From Bacteroidota bacterium (GTDB lineage Bacteria; Bacteroidota; Bacteroidia; Bacteroidales; Lentimicrobiaceae), in contig JAEZDY010000044.1 of NCBI GenBank assembly GCA_023417935.1, forward strand, positions 1 to 64,000: a stretch of 64,000 nt of DNA. The letters are read 5' to 3'. Below are positions 7,332 to 16,161 of this stretch, piece after piece. The notes under the pieces are model-generated. The model had not been told where the DNA came from. It searched no databases and worked only from the letters and a program-made list of their open reading frames with translations. Position 1 is the first letter of the stretch. Each line of letters starts with the position of its first letter. Both the position numbers and the translations under genes were made by a program.

Positions 7332-7961
7332 ATGAAACATGAGTGGAAAAAGCATGAGAAGCAATTCTATTTGCCGAAAAACAAACCCGAATTAGTTAAT
7401 ATCCCCAAATTTAAATTTTATACAATAGAAGGGAACGGAAATCCTAATGATGATATTTTCGCTGAATATGTAGGAGTTTTGTATTCTTTATCTTATGGGA
7501 TCAAAATGAGTCCTAAGAAAGGATTTGAGCCCAAAGGGTATTTTGATTTCACTGTTTATCCTCTGGAGGGAGTTTGGGATATTAATGATATAGCTAAGCA
7601 ATCTTTTGATGGAACAATTAATAAGAACGATCTGGTTTTTAAATTAATGATTCGTCAGCCCGATTTTGTTGAAAACGATTTTGCAATGCAGATACTTGAA
7701 CAGACAAAAAAGAAAAAGCCACATCAATTACTGGATAAAGTTAAATTTGAGGAAATAATTGAAGGGGATTGTATACAAATGCTGCATGTTGGCAGTTATG
7801 ACGATGAGACGATAAGTTTTAAAATGATGGAAGATTTTGCTGACCAGAATAAATTAATTCGAAAATCAAAAACACATAGAGAAATATATCTTAGTGACGC
7901 AAGAAAGGTTTCGCCCGATAAATTGCAGACTGTATTGCGTTTCGGGATTGACACACCATAA
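7332..7961 (+). CDS. GyrI-like small-molecule-binding domain protein
   Basis: About 209 residues from the start MKHEWKKHEKQFYLPK, which matches the usual beginning of this family; the frame is open for 17 more codons upstream, but those look like chance hydrophobic sequence. IPKFKFYTIEGNGNPND is the typical opening of stand-alone GyrI-like (SOUL/effector-binding fold) proteins, followed by FDFTVYPLEGVW and, near the end, THREIYLSDARKVSPDKLQT. Relatives bind small molecules or hydrolyse cyclopropanoids; the ligand here is unknown. It is third in a plus-strand run with the kinase and the membrane protein. Confidence 0.75.
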   Translation: MKHEWKKHEKQFYLPKNKPELVNIPKFKFYTIEGNGNPNDDIFAEYVGVLYSLSYGIKMSPKKGFEPKGYFDFTVYPLEGVWDINDIAKQSFDGTINKNDLVFKLMIRQPDFVENDFAMQILEQTKKKKPHQLLDKVKFEEIIEGDCIQMLHVGSYDDETISFKMMEDFADQNKLIRKSKTHREIYLSDARKVSPDKLQTVLRFGIDTP

Positions 7962-7997
7962 ATTTAAGACATAGAATTATTCAACTTTGAACCCTTG

Positions 7998-8018
7998 CCC
8001 CTCGATAAAAACTCGGGG
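7998..8018. repeat. 21-bp motif, inverted copy of 9953-9973
   Basis: CCCCTCGATAAAAAC plus TCGGGG is the exact reverse complement of 9953-9973. The pair brackets rsgA and the following membrane-protein gene, each copy lying next to short-period repeats. Confidence 0.8.
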
Positions 8019-8022
8019 GCCA

Positions 8023-8059
8023 CCCCTTGAACTCCTTGAACCCCTTGAACCCCTTGAAC
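8023..8059. repeat. 10-bp CCCCTTGAAC tandem array
   Basis: Units of CCCCTTGAAC, one with a T substitution, run to the poly-A just before the rsgA start codon. The array ends 10 bp from the ATG, so it would lie in the rsgA leader. Confidence 0.8.
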
Positions 8060-8069
8060 AAAAAAAAAC

Positions 8070-9134
8070 ATGAAACTCGAAGACTTAGGCTACAACGATC
8101 ATCTTGAGAAATTAAGGATTGAGAATAAACTTAATAACTTTGAGATTGGAAGGGTTATATCTGAACATAAGGAGAGGTATACCGTAAAAACTGAAAAGGG
8201 GGAGTTTGAAGCGGAGATCACCGGGAATTTGCGGTTTTCATCAAAGAGTAGGGAGGGGTTTCCTGCTGTGGGTGATTGGGTGGCTTTGACAATACATGAT
8301 GCTGATTTTTCAATTATTCATGGAATATTGCCGCGTATGTCGGTTATTTCACGACAGGCTGTTGGTAAGTTCGGGGAGATACAAATAATAGCAACCAATA
8401 TTGATCATGCACTGCTGGTGCAGGCTGCCGACAGGGATTTCAATATTAACAGGCTTGAAAGGTATCTCACAATTTGTTATGCGTCGAAGGTTGATCCCAT
8501 TATAGTGCTCAGTAAGATCGATCTGATCGATGAACATCGGGTAACCGGAATAATTGAGCATATAAAGTCGAGAATCAAAGATGTGCCGGTCATCGCGATA
8601 AGCAACGAATCGAAGGATGGATATAACAAGTTGAGAGCGATCATTGAGAAAGGCAAGACATATTGCATGCTTGGCTCATCGGGTGTTGGTAAATCCACGC
8701 TGTTGAATAACCTGTCGGGCAAACCGGTAATGCAAACAGATGCCATAAGCCAAAGCACCGGTAAGGGGAGACACGTTACGAGTCACAGGGAATTGATCAT
8801 TATGGAGAATGGCGGAATATTGGTTGATAACCCCGGGATGCGCGAAGTGGGTATTGCCGATTCAGCCAGCGGATTGGAAATGACATTTGATATGATCATC
8901 AGCTTATCACAGAATTGCAGGTTCAAAGATTGTACTCACACGAGTGAAAAAGGATGTGCAGTTATTGAAGCCGTTGAAAACGGAGAAATTGACGAAGCAT
9001 CGTATGAGAACTACCTGAAAATGGAAAGAGAGAAAGCTCACTTTGAAGCATCGGTAGTTGAAAAGCGTAAAAAAGACAAGGCCTTCGGGAAAATGATGAA
9101 GAACTATAAGAAGAACGTGAACAAGAACAAGTAA
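8070..9134 (+). CDS. rsgA: ribosome small-subunit-dependent GTPase A
   Basis: RsgA (YjeQ/EngC) is a circularly permuted GTPase that checks late maturation of the 30S subunit. A 354-residue protein with an N-terminal OB-fold region (residues 20-95, ending GILPRMSVISRQAVG), then G4 VLSKID (about 148-153), G1 GSSGVGKSTLLNNL (about 202-215) and G3 DNPGMREVG (about 253), the permuted order typical of the family. The zinc-binding knuckle is CRFKDCTHTSEKGC, with C, C, H and C ligands. The C-terminus is Lys-rich, suited to rRNA. Length is normal. The gene stands alone between repeat-rich spacers. Confidence 0.95.
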   Translation: MKLEDLGYNDHLEKLRIENKLNNFEIGRVISEHKERYTVKTEKGEFEAEITGNLRFSSKSREGFPAVGDWVALTIHDADFSIIHGILPRMSVISRQAVGKFGEIQIIATNIDHALLVQAADRDFNINRLERYLTICYASKVDPIIVLSKIDLIDEHRVTGIIEHIKSRIKDVPVIAISNESKDGYNKLRAIIEKGKTYCMLGSSGVGKSTLLNNLSGKPVMQTDAISQSTGKGRHVTSHRELIIMENGGILVDNPGMREVGIADSASGLEMTFDMIISLSQNCRFKDCTHTSEKGCAVIEAVENGEIDEASYENYLKMEREKAHFEASVVEKRKKDKAFGKMMKNYKKNVNKNK

Positions 9135-9216
9135 CTACTACTGTTCAACTATCTTTGATTGCTACTCGCTCAGGGGAGCCGAAACATGCTCTATGCCCTA
9201 AGCTCCATGCACAAAG

Positions 9217-9687
9217 CTATACCCTGAACCACGGTCTCTCAACGCCCAACTGCCCGAACGGAATAGCCAATAAAATCAGTACAAAGGCAATAATGGTGTA
9301 AATCAACAGTGTTTTGATTCGCTTCCGGTTGTCTTTCTTTCTTTTGCTGATTGAAAAGCCGGCCTGGGCTACTATGATGCCAAGGAAACTGATGAAGCTA
9401 TGTTCAATGGCCCAATAACGCAGTCCTGTTGTGCGCATGGCACTGCCGAAGTCGTTGAAGGCTGCCTGGGTAAGAGGGCTTAAAAAGAAGTAAAGCACAA
9501 TACCAAGTATCAATTGGATATGCAGGGAACTGATCCAGGTTAATGCAACAGCGTTAAGTGATGAGTTGTAGGTCCTTTTGTTGGAAAGATAAGAAATAGC
9601 CATGCCCATTAACAGCAAGCCGGCGATAACAATGATCCACCTGTTCCAGGAATGAATAAACGAAATGATATTGTACAGAGAGCCCAT
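9217..9687 (-). CDS. four-helix membrane protein, cytochrome-b-like
   Basis: A 156-residue protein with four transmembrane helices (about 17-34, 50-71, 93-113 and 127-146). Histidines sit inside or beside helices: HSWNRW near the start, SLHIQLILG in helix 2 and EHSFISFLG in helix 3. This is the pattern of the small cytochrome-b-like proteins seen in Bacteroidetes genomes, where His residues could ligate haem; haem binding is inference. It lies convergent with rsgA, 83 bp away. Confidence 0.6.
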   Translation of the reverse strand: MGSLYNIISFIHSWNRWIIVIAGLLLMGMAISYLSNKRTYNSSLNAVALTWISSLHIQLILGIVLYFFLSPLTQAAFNDFGSAMRTTGLRYWAIEHSFISFLGIIVAQAGFSISKRKKDNRKRIKTLLIYTIIAFVLILLAIPFGQLGVERPWFRV

Positions 9688-9730
9688 ATATGAATTTTGC
9701 CCGTATAAACCACAAAACCCACTATTTGTT

Positions 9731-9852
9731 CTAAAATAATGCCACCCTAAAATAATGCCATCCTATAATAATGTCACCCCTTCTGGGTTAATAGATTCTT
9801 ACGAATGGTGATTGCTATAATAATTCCACCCCTTTGGGGTTAATAGATTCTG
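9731..9852. repeat. intergenic repeats with AATAATG/CACCCC units
   Basis: Two short units (AAAATAATGCCACCCT type) are followed by two longer units (CTATAATAATGTCACCCC...GGGTTAATAGATTC) 52 bp apart. The last contains the small dyad CCCCTTTGGGG. Together with 9852-9887 and 9934-9988 they fill the 310-bp gap between the membrane protein and lolA. Confidence 0.7.
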
Positions 9853-9887
9853 TCTACAAAGTCCTACAAGTCCCACAAGTCCAAATG
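9852..9887. repeat. solo 4 x 9-bp GTCCCACAA array
   Basis: GTCTACAAA, GTCCTACAA, GTCCCACAA and GTCCAAATG: four units with the same 9-bp period and consensus as the ends of the four-helix cassettes, but with no gene attached. Confidence 0.75.
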
Positions 9888-9933
9888 ATGCAACTAAAAC
9901 AAAGAAACGATGATTCCGCAATACCCAAAACAC

Positions 9934-9988
9934 TTTAGCCTTTAGCCTCGGTCCCCGAGTTTTTATCGAGGGGTTAGCCTTTAGCCTT
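9934..9988. repeat. TTTAGCC short repeats with 21-bp inverted motif
   Basis: CTTTAGCCTTTAGCCTCGG precedes, and GGTTAGCCTTTAGCC follows, the 21-bp motif at 9953-9973 (inverse of 7998-8018). A similar TTTAGCC run occurs after parE at 54335-54375. Confidence 0.7.
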
Positions 9989-9997
9989 TTTCTAATT

Positions 9998-10624
9998 TCA
10001 CCTCATATCAATCACCTCCACCCCCGGATGTGCGGCAGTGTTGAAGGTAAACATATTGTCGTAAAAGTTCTGGTTGACATCCATTTTGTTAACGATATAG
10101 CTGTAAATAGAGCCGTTCTTGTCGTAGATTGAAAGGGAAGTCACACTTTTTTTGGTGCGGTCAATGGTAACTTTTACTTTGTTGAAGTTCTTCTTTTTGA
10201 TAGGGGTGAGCTCAATGATCTGCTCTTGCGGGGTTTCTTTAACGAGCTTTGATTTGAAGTTTTCGTTGTAGGATGACAGCAGGTTGGTTGGATTGATTGA
10301 TTCTTCATCGTCACTTACTGTGTTCACCTGAACTTCATTGGCATCCTTAAGGTATGTCCATACGGTTTTGCCGTCGCTGATAACATCCTGACCTGATACG
10401 GTAAGTTTGTATTTGTCGCCTTTGGAGATAAGTACGCCTTTATAACTGTCGTTGATGTTCTGGGCCTTATTTTCCATTTTATAGGTGAATTCAAGGCGTA
10501 TAGTATTGTAGCTTTTGGTTTTTGCCGATACTTCCTTGAGTATCTTCTGGGCATTGTTGTCAGTTTGAGCAGAAACGGAGAATACGAGTAGCAGTATCCA
10601 GCTGGATAAGATTAATTTCTTCAT
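9998..10624 (-). CDS. lolA: LolA-like outer-membrane lipoprotein carrier
   Basis: LolA carries lipoproteins across the periplasm to the outer membrane. I choose the start MKKLILSSWILLLVFSVSAQ, which gives a clean signal peptide cleaved after SAQ; an upstream in-frame ATG at 10666 would overlap ftsK. The mature protein (about 188 residues) has the family pattern YNTIRLEFTYKMENKAQ, GKTVWTYLKDANEVQV and late NKVKVTIDRTKKSVTSLSIY. It starts 20 bp after the end of ftsK on the same strand, the usual Bacteroidetes order ftsK-lolA, so it is likely in the same transcript. Confidence 0.88.
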   Translation of the reverse strand: MKKLILSSWILLLVFSVSAQTDNNAQKILKEVSAKTKSYNTIRLEFTYKMENKAQNINDSYKGVLISKGDKYKLTVSGQDVISDGKTVWTYLKDANEVQVNTVSDDEESINPTNLLSSYNENFKSKLVKETPQEQIIELTPIKKKNFNKVKVTIDRTKKSVTSLSIYDKNGSIYSYIVNKMDVNQNFYDNMFTFNTAAHPGVEVIDMR

Positions 10625-10643
10625 GATATTCAGTTGTTGATAG

Positions 10644-13250
10644 TTAATATTCTTTCTTAGGGTCATCTAACGACATGTCCTTCAAAAACTGTTCCAAAGC
10701 CATTTCATTGGCTACTCTAACTTCGCGGGCTTTGCTTCCTTCAAACGGACCGACTATACCGGCAGCTTCAAGTTGGTCAATAATACGGCCTGCCCTGTTA
10801 TAGCCTAGTTTCAATTTACGTTGGAGCAGTGAAGTGCTTCCCTGCTGTGTTGCCACTATGATACGGGCTGCATCTTCAAAGAGTTCATCACGCTGGCCTG
10901 CATCAAATTCCACTTCTTTCTGGTCTTGTTCATCGGCAAATTCAGGAAGGTGATAGGCATCAGAATAGCCACGCTGAGAACCAATAAATTCAGTAACCCT
11001 TTCTACTTCATGGGTATCAACAAAGGCACACTGCAGGCGTAAAAGGTCGCTTCCGGTTGATAGGAGCATATCACCGCGTCCTATCAATTGATCGGCACCC
11101 CCACTGTCGAGAATAGTCCTTGAGTCAATTTTAGATATAACCCTGAAGGCAAGGCGTGCAGGGAAGTTTGCTTTTATGGTACCAGTGATAATATTTACTG
11201 AAGGACGCTGAGTTGCAATAACCAGGTGGATACCAATGGCTCTTGCTTTCTGTGCCAGCAATGTAAGTGGTAATTCAATTTCCTTGCCAGCCGTCATGAT
11301 CAAGTCGGCATACTCATCAATTACAACGATAAGATAGGGGAGGAAGCGATGGCCATGTAACGGGCTAAGCTTACGCGCGATAAAACGGGTGTTGTACTCT
11401 TTGATGTTCCTTACCTGTGCATCTTTAAGCAAATCATACCGGTTCTCCATTTCAATGTTCAGAGAATTGAGGGTACGCACAACCTTGCGGGTATCAGTGA
11501 TGATTGCTTCTTCTGAATCGGGCAGCTTGGCAAGGAAATGTCGTTCGATCTTCGAGAACAATGTTAGTTCAACCTTCTTGGGGTCTATCATGATAAACTT
11601 CACTTCCGAAGGATGCTTGCAGTAGAGTATAGAAGTAATAATGGCATTCAACCCCACTGATTTCCCTTGTCCGGTAGCACCTGCCATAAGGATATGCGGT
11701 AGGCGCGAAAGGTCAACAATATAAGGCTCATTCTGAATGGTTTTACCAATCCCAAATGGTAATTCATACTTGGTGGCCTGGAATTTATCTGACCCCAGTA
11801 TTGATTTCATAGGTACTATTTCAGGCTTGAGGTTAGGAACCTCGATACCAATAGTGCCTTTGCCGGGAATAGGGGCAATGATGCGGATTCCCATTGCTGC
11901 CAGACTAAGGGCAATATCATCTTCCAGGTTCCTGATCTTTGAAATACGTACTCCTTTTGCAGGAATGATTTCATACAGGGTAACTGTAGGCCCAATGGTT
12001 GCTTTTATTTTATCGATGGTAATGCCGTAGTTGCCAAGGGTTTCAACAATACGGTCTTTGTTTGCTTCAAGTTCTTCTTTCTGCGCGGCAAATGATACAC
12101 TGCCCGGCACATAGTCGTCAAGCAAATCAAGTGTTGGGCGTTTGTAGTCGGGCAGTTCAAGCGTGGGGTCAAATTCGGTATCTATACCATAATGCAAAGG
12201 AGCATCGGCTGTGTCAGCATTATCGCCGTTATTATAACCCGCTGTACCATTGCCATTGTTTTGTCCGTCAACACCATTACCTCCAGGACTCAAAGAAGGT
12301 TGTTCGATCTCAAACTCAATATCACTACCCGAATGTGCAATCGCCAGGTCATCATCTTCAGCATCATCTTCTGATTCATCACCTGCCAGATGTTTGTTGC
12401 CATTGGCCGTATTCTTTAACAGATTTTCTTTCCCAAAGATAAAATCGTCGTCTTCTTCCTTAACGGCGAACTCTGTGGTATTATACTTATCCTCCGGAAG
12501 TGGATTGTTGAAGCGGCTGTTCGTTCTGCGATCAGTGGCTCCTGGCACAAGGTTTTCATCATCAAATTCCTCTGAATCACCTGCGCTATTAGCAAGAGAT
12601 ACCGGTGGCTTTGGAAGAGCAAGAGGCATGTTGAAGGCGATGACTAGAATAGCAATTAGCGCGAAGAACAAGAGAATGCCCGTACCTGTTTTGCCTAATA
12701 ATCCCTCAAGCCAGAAAGCACTCTGATACCCGGTAATACCTCCCAGAATAGCGTATGAAGTATTGCGGAAGATAAATCCAAGTGTTACTGTAAGCCATAA
12801 AGTGCCTACAAGGGAAAGTGCAATGGTTCTCCATAAAGGCAGAACGTTTATTTTCAATGCAAACCGCATTCCGGCGACAAACAGAATTAAGATCAGGAAG
12901 AAGGCCGATATGCCAAAACCTCTCTTGATAAAGAAGATGGAGAGGGCAGCACCCAGGCGCCCTGCCCAGTTATCAGCTTCAATGGTGTTGTCAGTAAGAA
13001 TATCTGTAAAGGAGAAGTAAGTAAAAATATCATCGGCATCCCATTGGAAATAAAGGAACAGGTATGATGAGAAAGCAAACAGCAGGTAAACAGAAAGCAA
13101 GATCATGAAAACACCAAACACTTTACCTATTCTGCCGTCTTTCAGCCAAACAGGGGTATTTGCTGTTGATGTTTTCTTTTGTCGCTTAGGCGCTTCTGCA
13201 GATTCCTCTTTAGGCCTGTTCTTTTTTAATGTATTTCCTTTAGTTGCCAT
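10644..13250 (-). CDS. ftsK: DNA translocase FtsK/SpoIIIE
   Basis: FtsK pumps DNA at the division septum and helps resolve chromosome dimers. The 868-residue protein has four N-terminal transmembrane helices (about 39-70, 95-131, 139-165 and 190-213), an acidic Asn/Gly-rich linker (about 225-370), then the motor: Walker A GATGQGKSVG (about 519-528), Walker B LIVVIDEYADL (about 640) and ATQRPSVNIITGTIKANFPA. The C-terminal winged-helix gamma domain is LLQRKLKLGYNRAGRIIDQL at about 800-835. Length is normal for the phylum. Several long frames on the opposite strand are shadows. Confidence 0.97.
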   Translation of the reverse strand: MATKGNTLKKNRPKEESAEAPKRQKKTSTANTPVWLKDGRIGKVFGVFMILLSVYLLFAFSSYLFLYFQWDADDIFTYFSFTDILTDNTIEADNWAGRLGAALSIFFIKRGFGISAFFLILILFVAGMRFALKINVLPLWRTIALSLVGTLWLTVTLGFIFRNTSYAILGGITGYQSAFWLEGLLGKTGTGILLFFALIAILVIAFNMPLALPKPPVSLANSAGDSEEFDDENLVPGATDRRTNSRFNNPLPEDKYNTTEFAVKEEDDDFIFGKENLLKNTANGNKHLAGDESEDDAEDDDLAIAHSGSDIEFEIEQPSLSPGGNGVDGQNNGNGTAGYNNGDNADTADAPLHYGIDTEFDPTLELPDYKRPTLDLLDDYVPGSVSFAAQKEELEANKDRIVETLGNYGITIDKIKATIGPTVTLYEIIPAKGVRISKIRNLEDDIALSLAAMGIRIIAPIPGKGTIGIEVPNLKPEIVPMKSILGSDKFQATKYELPFGIGKTIQNEPYIVDLSRLPHILMAGATGQGKSVGLNAIITSILYCKHPSEVKFIMIDPKKVELTLFSKIERHFLAKLPDSEEAIITDTRKVVRTLNSLNIEMENRYDLLKDAQVRNIKEYNTRFIARKLSPLHGHRFLPYLIVVIDEYADLIMTAGKEIELPLTLLAQKARAIGIHLVIATQRPSVNIITGTIKANFPARLAFRVISKIDSRTILDSGGADQLIGRGDMLLSTGSDLLRLQCAFVDTHEVERVTEFIGSQRGYSDAYHLPEFADEQDQKEVEFDAGQRDELFEDAARIIVATQQGSTSLLQRKLKLGYNRAGRIIDQLEAAGIVGPFEGSKAREVRVANEMALEQFLKDMSLDDPKKEY

Positions 13251-13274
13251 TGGCCCTTTATAGTTTACTTGCCT

Positions 13275-13946
13275 TTACTTGCCTGCTCCAAACATCTGTC
13301 TTAATTCCTCAGGGGTCATTTCTTTGTAATCGGACGGAACTTCAAATTCACGTGCCGACACTTTGCCCGACTCAATCTTTGTAGCTGTGAGAAGCATGTT
13401 CATTCCCTGCATCTTGTACTTGAATTCAAGCGGTATACCAGTTAAAGTACGATATTCGTTATCGTAGAAAATCTTATTGTTGCCAATTTCGTCAGAATAA
13501 TAAACCTCTATTGGGCTGGCTTTTGATTTTTCATCACCGTAATGGATATTTGCCTTTTTACAAACATATCCGGCAATTTCTTTGGTTTCGCCTGCAGGTT
13601 CAACAACAGGCTCTTTACCTGCTGGAACACCACTCTTTTTAGGTTTGATGGCAGCTTTCTGACCATTGATATTTACCAAAATGATGGTTGATTTAGCATC
13701 CGAGTCAAGAAGTAACACTTGATCAAGTTCCGCCATATCAATTTCAGCCCTTGTTTTGTTACCGTTTAATTTCATAGTAACAGTTTTAGGCATTGATGCA
13801 GCCTGTGCAGCACTGATATTGGCATCAGGATAGCTTACCTGGTAGGTTATAGTACCTTTAAAGGCATTACCTTTCGACTGGGCTAAAGCTGTGAAAGCTG
13901 CCATGATAGAAAGCGCCAGCAGTATAGTTGTTGTTTTTAGTTTCAT
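13275..13946 (-). CDS. DUF4412-type exported protein
   Basis: A 223-residue protein with signal peptide (MKLKTTTILLALSIMAAFT, cleaved after ALAQ). FKGTITYQVSYPD at residues 29-41, the central EIAGYVCKKANIHYGD and the closing EFEVPSDYKEMTPEELRQMF are typical of DUF4412/GLPDLI-type periplasmic proteins of Bacteroidetes, whose function is not known. It lies 25 bp upstream of ftsK on the same strand and could be its operon leader. Confidence 0.75.
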   Translation of the reverse strand: MKLKTTTILLALSIMAAFTALAQSKGNAFKGTITYQVSYPDANISAAQAASMPKTVTMKLNGNKTRAEIDMAELDQVLLLDSDAKSTIILVNINGQKAAIKPKKSGVPAGKEPVVEPAGETKEIAGYVCKKANIHYGDEKSKASPIEVYYSDEIGNNKIFYDNEYRTLTGIPLEFKYKMQGMNMLLTATKIESGKVSAREFEVPSDYKEMTPEELRQMFGAGK

Positions 13947-13965
13947 TTAGGTTTCTTGTTTATGA

Positions 13966-14058
13966 TTCATTAAATTGATCACTTAAGCCTTTATTTAGGT
14001 TTCATTAAATTGATCACTTAAGCCTTTATTCAGGATTCATTAAATTGATCACTTAAGC
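13966..14058. repeat. 35-bp tandem repeat, about 2.7 copies
   Basis: Units starting TTCATTAAATTGATCACTTA lie at 13966, 14001 and 14036, exactly 35 bp apart. The third unit runs into the last codons and stop of the cyclophilin gene (stop at 14053-14055), so its 3' end may have been the source of the duplication. All units contain the palindrome TGATCA. Confidence 0.85.
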
Positions 14059-14499
14059 TTCAGCTTCTTCCTTTATTTCAATTTTCTCGATAACATCGCC
14101 TCCGCGGATCTGATCGATTACATCAAGTCCATCATATACTTTACCAAAACAGGTATGATTCCTGTCGAGGTGCTGTGTATTCTTCCTGTTATGACAGATA
14201 AAGAACTGTGATCCACCGGTATCGCGGCCTGCATGCGCCATTGAGAGCACTCCCCGGTCGTGATACTGATTGTTGCCTTTAAGCTCACACTTTATAGTGT
14301 AACCCGGACCACCGGCACCAGTTCCCTGAGGACAGCCACCCTGGATTACGAATTCAGGAATTACCCTGTGAAAGGTTAATCCGTCATAGAAACCGCTTTT
14401 TGAGAGTTTTATAAAATTAGCAACTGTATTAGGTGCGTCTTCTTCGTAAAACTTAACTTTCATTACTCCTTTTTGAGTATGTATTTCAGCTATTTGCAT
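14053..14499 (-). CDS. peptidyl-prolyl cis-trans isomerase, cyclophilin type
   Basis: A 148-residue single-domain cyclophilin without a signal peptide, so probably cytoplasmic. It catalyses proline cis-trans isomerisation. Family motifs are PNTVANFIKLSKSGFYDGL, FHRVIPEFVIQGGCPQGTG (the active-site Arg is in FHRV) and GGSQFFICHNRKNTQHLD; the GRDTGGSQFFI stretch lines the proline pocket. The length is that of the short bacterial PpiB group. The C-terminus ends at the edge of a tandem repeat. Confidence 0.93.
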   Translation of the reverse strand: MQIAEIHTQKGVMKVKFYEEDAPNTVANFIKLSKSGFYDGLTFHRVIPEFVIQGGCPQGTGAGGPGYTIKCELKGNNQYHDRGVLSMAHAGRDTGGSQFFICHNRKNTQHLDRNHTCFGKVYDGLDVIDQIRGGDVIEKIEIKEEAEA

Positions 14500-14610
14500 G
14501 TTATAGATATTAAATTTTATGGTTTATTGAATTATTCAGTGTATTGATATTATTTAATGTTATGTTCTCTTTAGCTAGTGCTTTCACTTTAAGGAGAAAT
14601 TTATCTTTAC

Positions 14611-16119
14611 TTAGTGAATTGACCTCATTAATTTATTAAACCGTATTTTACCATCAAACAAAGATTTGTTGGGATCGAGAGATAACCATACAAATACAGC
14701 TTTCCCCACTATATGATCATAAGGCACGAAGCCCCAGTATCGTGAGTCGGCTGAATTGTGCCTGTTATCGCCCATCATCCAGTAATAATCCATCTTAAAG
14801 GTATATTCAGTTGCTGGCTTGCCATTGATCAGTATTTTATCACCATCAACATCAAGAGTATTTAGCTCATAGGCTTTGATAATTCGCTCATAGAGTGCTA
14901 TATTCTTACGGTTAAGTTGAACGGTAACGCCGGCTTTAGGTATTACCAGCGGACCATAATTATCAATATTCCATGAGTAGGCTGAATCAAACGGGAAAGT
15001 ATAAAACTGCCAGAAACCCTTTGGTTGAATGATCTTTTTAACTTCAAGGATATTTGGGAATCCTTTTAATTCAGTGGCTGCCTTATCAGTGAGGGTTATC
15101 TCATATTCATTCTGCTGACCCATTTTTACCTGTTCGGTTACGCCCAAACGATCAAGGGTTTTTGGATTTAACCTTGTGCCATCAGTTCTTACAATATACT
15201 TGAACTGCGCATTATCAGGCAGGGGAGATTCAACTCCGTTGATATGTACCAGTTGATTAATGATTTCAAGCGTATCGCCGGGCATAGCTACACACCTTTT
15301 GATATAGTTCTCACGTTTATCAACCGGGCGTGCAACGATATCACCAAAACTCATCTTGTCGTTCCATACTCTTTGTCTTCCATAGTCCCTAACCAGACTG
15401 TAATAACTGGCATTCTGATGTTTGAGGGCAACTGTATCGCCATCAGGGTAATTGAATACAACAACATCATTACGTTTGATAGGTGTGATTCCGGGGAACC
15501 GGTAGAAAGGAAGTTTGATCCACTCAACATACGATTTGCTGTACTTGGTGAGAGGTAATGTATGGTGTACAAACGGGAAAGCAATAGGCGTATTTGGAAC
15601 TTTAGGTCCGTAACTGAGCTTGCTTACAAAGAGGAAATCGCCTACCAGTAACGACTTCTCCATTGAAGAGGTTGGAATAGTATAGGCTTCAACCATAAAC
15701 ATCCTGATGATAGTAGCAGCTATTACCGCAAAGATGATAGCATCAACCCATTCTCGGGTAGCTGTTTTCTTTCGGGCAACCCTGTTATGTGGTTGTATAT
15801 AATCTTGTTCTTTGGTAATACCCAGCCATGGTAGGTAGGCGTAAGGGAAAATAACCGCTAATGCCTGTTCATGAAGTCCATAGCGACCATAGCATTTGAG
15901 TGTTTCAACTACCATTAGCATTACCATGAACGCATTGATGAAAGGAATGAGGAGAAAGATGTACCACCACAAAGGTTTGTTGATGATCTTTAACCAGATA
16001 TAGTAATTAAGGAATGGTACTGCCGACTTCCATCCATTAAACCCTGCGGTTTCAAATGTTTTCCATAAAAGGATAGGGAAGAAAGCAATAAGTAATAAGA
16101 GAAAGATTGTTAGTGACAT
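14611..16119 (-). CDS. lepB: signal peptidase I
   Basis: LepB cleaves signal peptides at the outer face of the inner membrane. It is 502 residues, longer than the roughly 300 usual elsewhere. Residues 1-110 add a membrane module with three hydrophobic helices, then come the LepB anchor (REWVDAIIFAVIAATIIRMF), nucleophile Ser in IPTSSMEKSLL (about 151), general-base Lys in ENYIKRCVAMPGD (about 272) and the late box MGDNRHNSADSRYWGFVP (about 445). A large insert separates the Lys region from the last box. It is followed upstream by dapB, DUF5683 and parBA in the gene order common in Bacteroidetes. Confidence 0.95.
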   Translation of the reverse strand: MSLTIFLLLLIAFFPILLWKTFETAGFNGWKSAVPFLNYYIWLKIINKPLWWYIFLLIPFINAFMVMLMVVETLKCYGRYGLHEQALAVIFPYAYLPWLGITKEQDYIQPHNRVARKKTATREWVDAIIFAVIAATIIRMFMVEAYTIPTSSMEKSLLVGDFLFVSKLSYGPKVPNTPIAFPFVHHTLPLTKYSKSYVEWIKLPFYRFPGITPIKRNDVVVFNYPDGDTVALKHQNASYYSLVRDYGRQRVWNDKMSFGDIVARPVDKRENYIKRCVAMPGDTLEIINQLVHINGVESPLPDNAQFKYIVRTDGTRLNPKTLDRLGVTEQVKMGQQNEYEITLTDKAATELKGFPNILEVKKIIQPKGFWQFYTFPFDSAYSWNIDNYGPLVIPKAGVTVQLNRKNIALYERIIKAYELNTLDVDGDKILINGKPATEYTFKMDYYWMMGDNRHNSADSRYWGFVPYDHIVGKAVFVWLSLDPNKSLFDGKIRFNKLMRSIH

Positions 16120-16161
16120 GCGGTCATTTTATTATGGCCTTCAAGATGAAGGGATTGTTTG

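Noticed and set aside
12062..12726. Long plus-strand frames opposite ftsK
   Set aside because: They mirror the acidic low-complexity linker of FtsK and have no coherent domain pattern.
13966..14058. 35-bp repeats as a small CRISPR array
   Set aside because: The units are directly adjacent with no spacers, have no cas genes nearby, and overlap the end of a protein gene.
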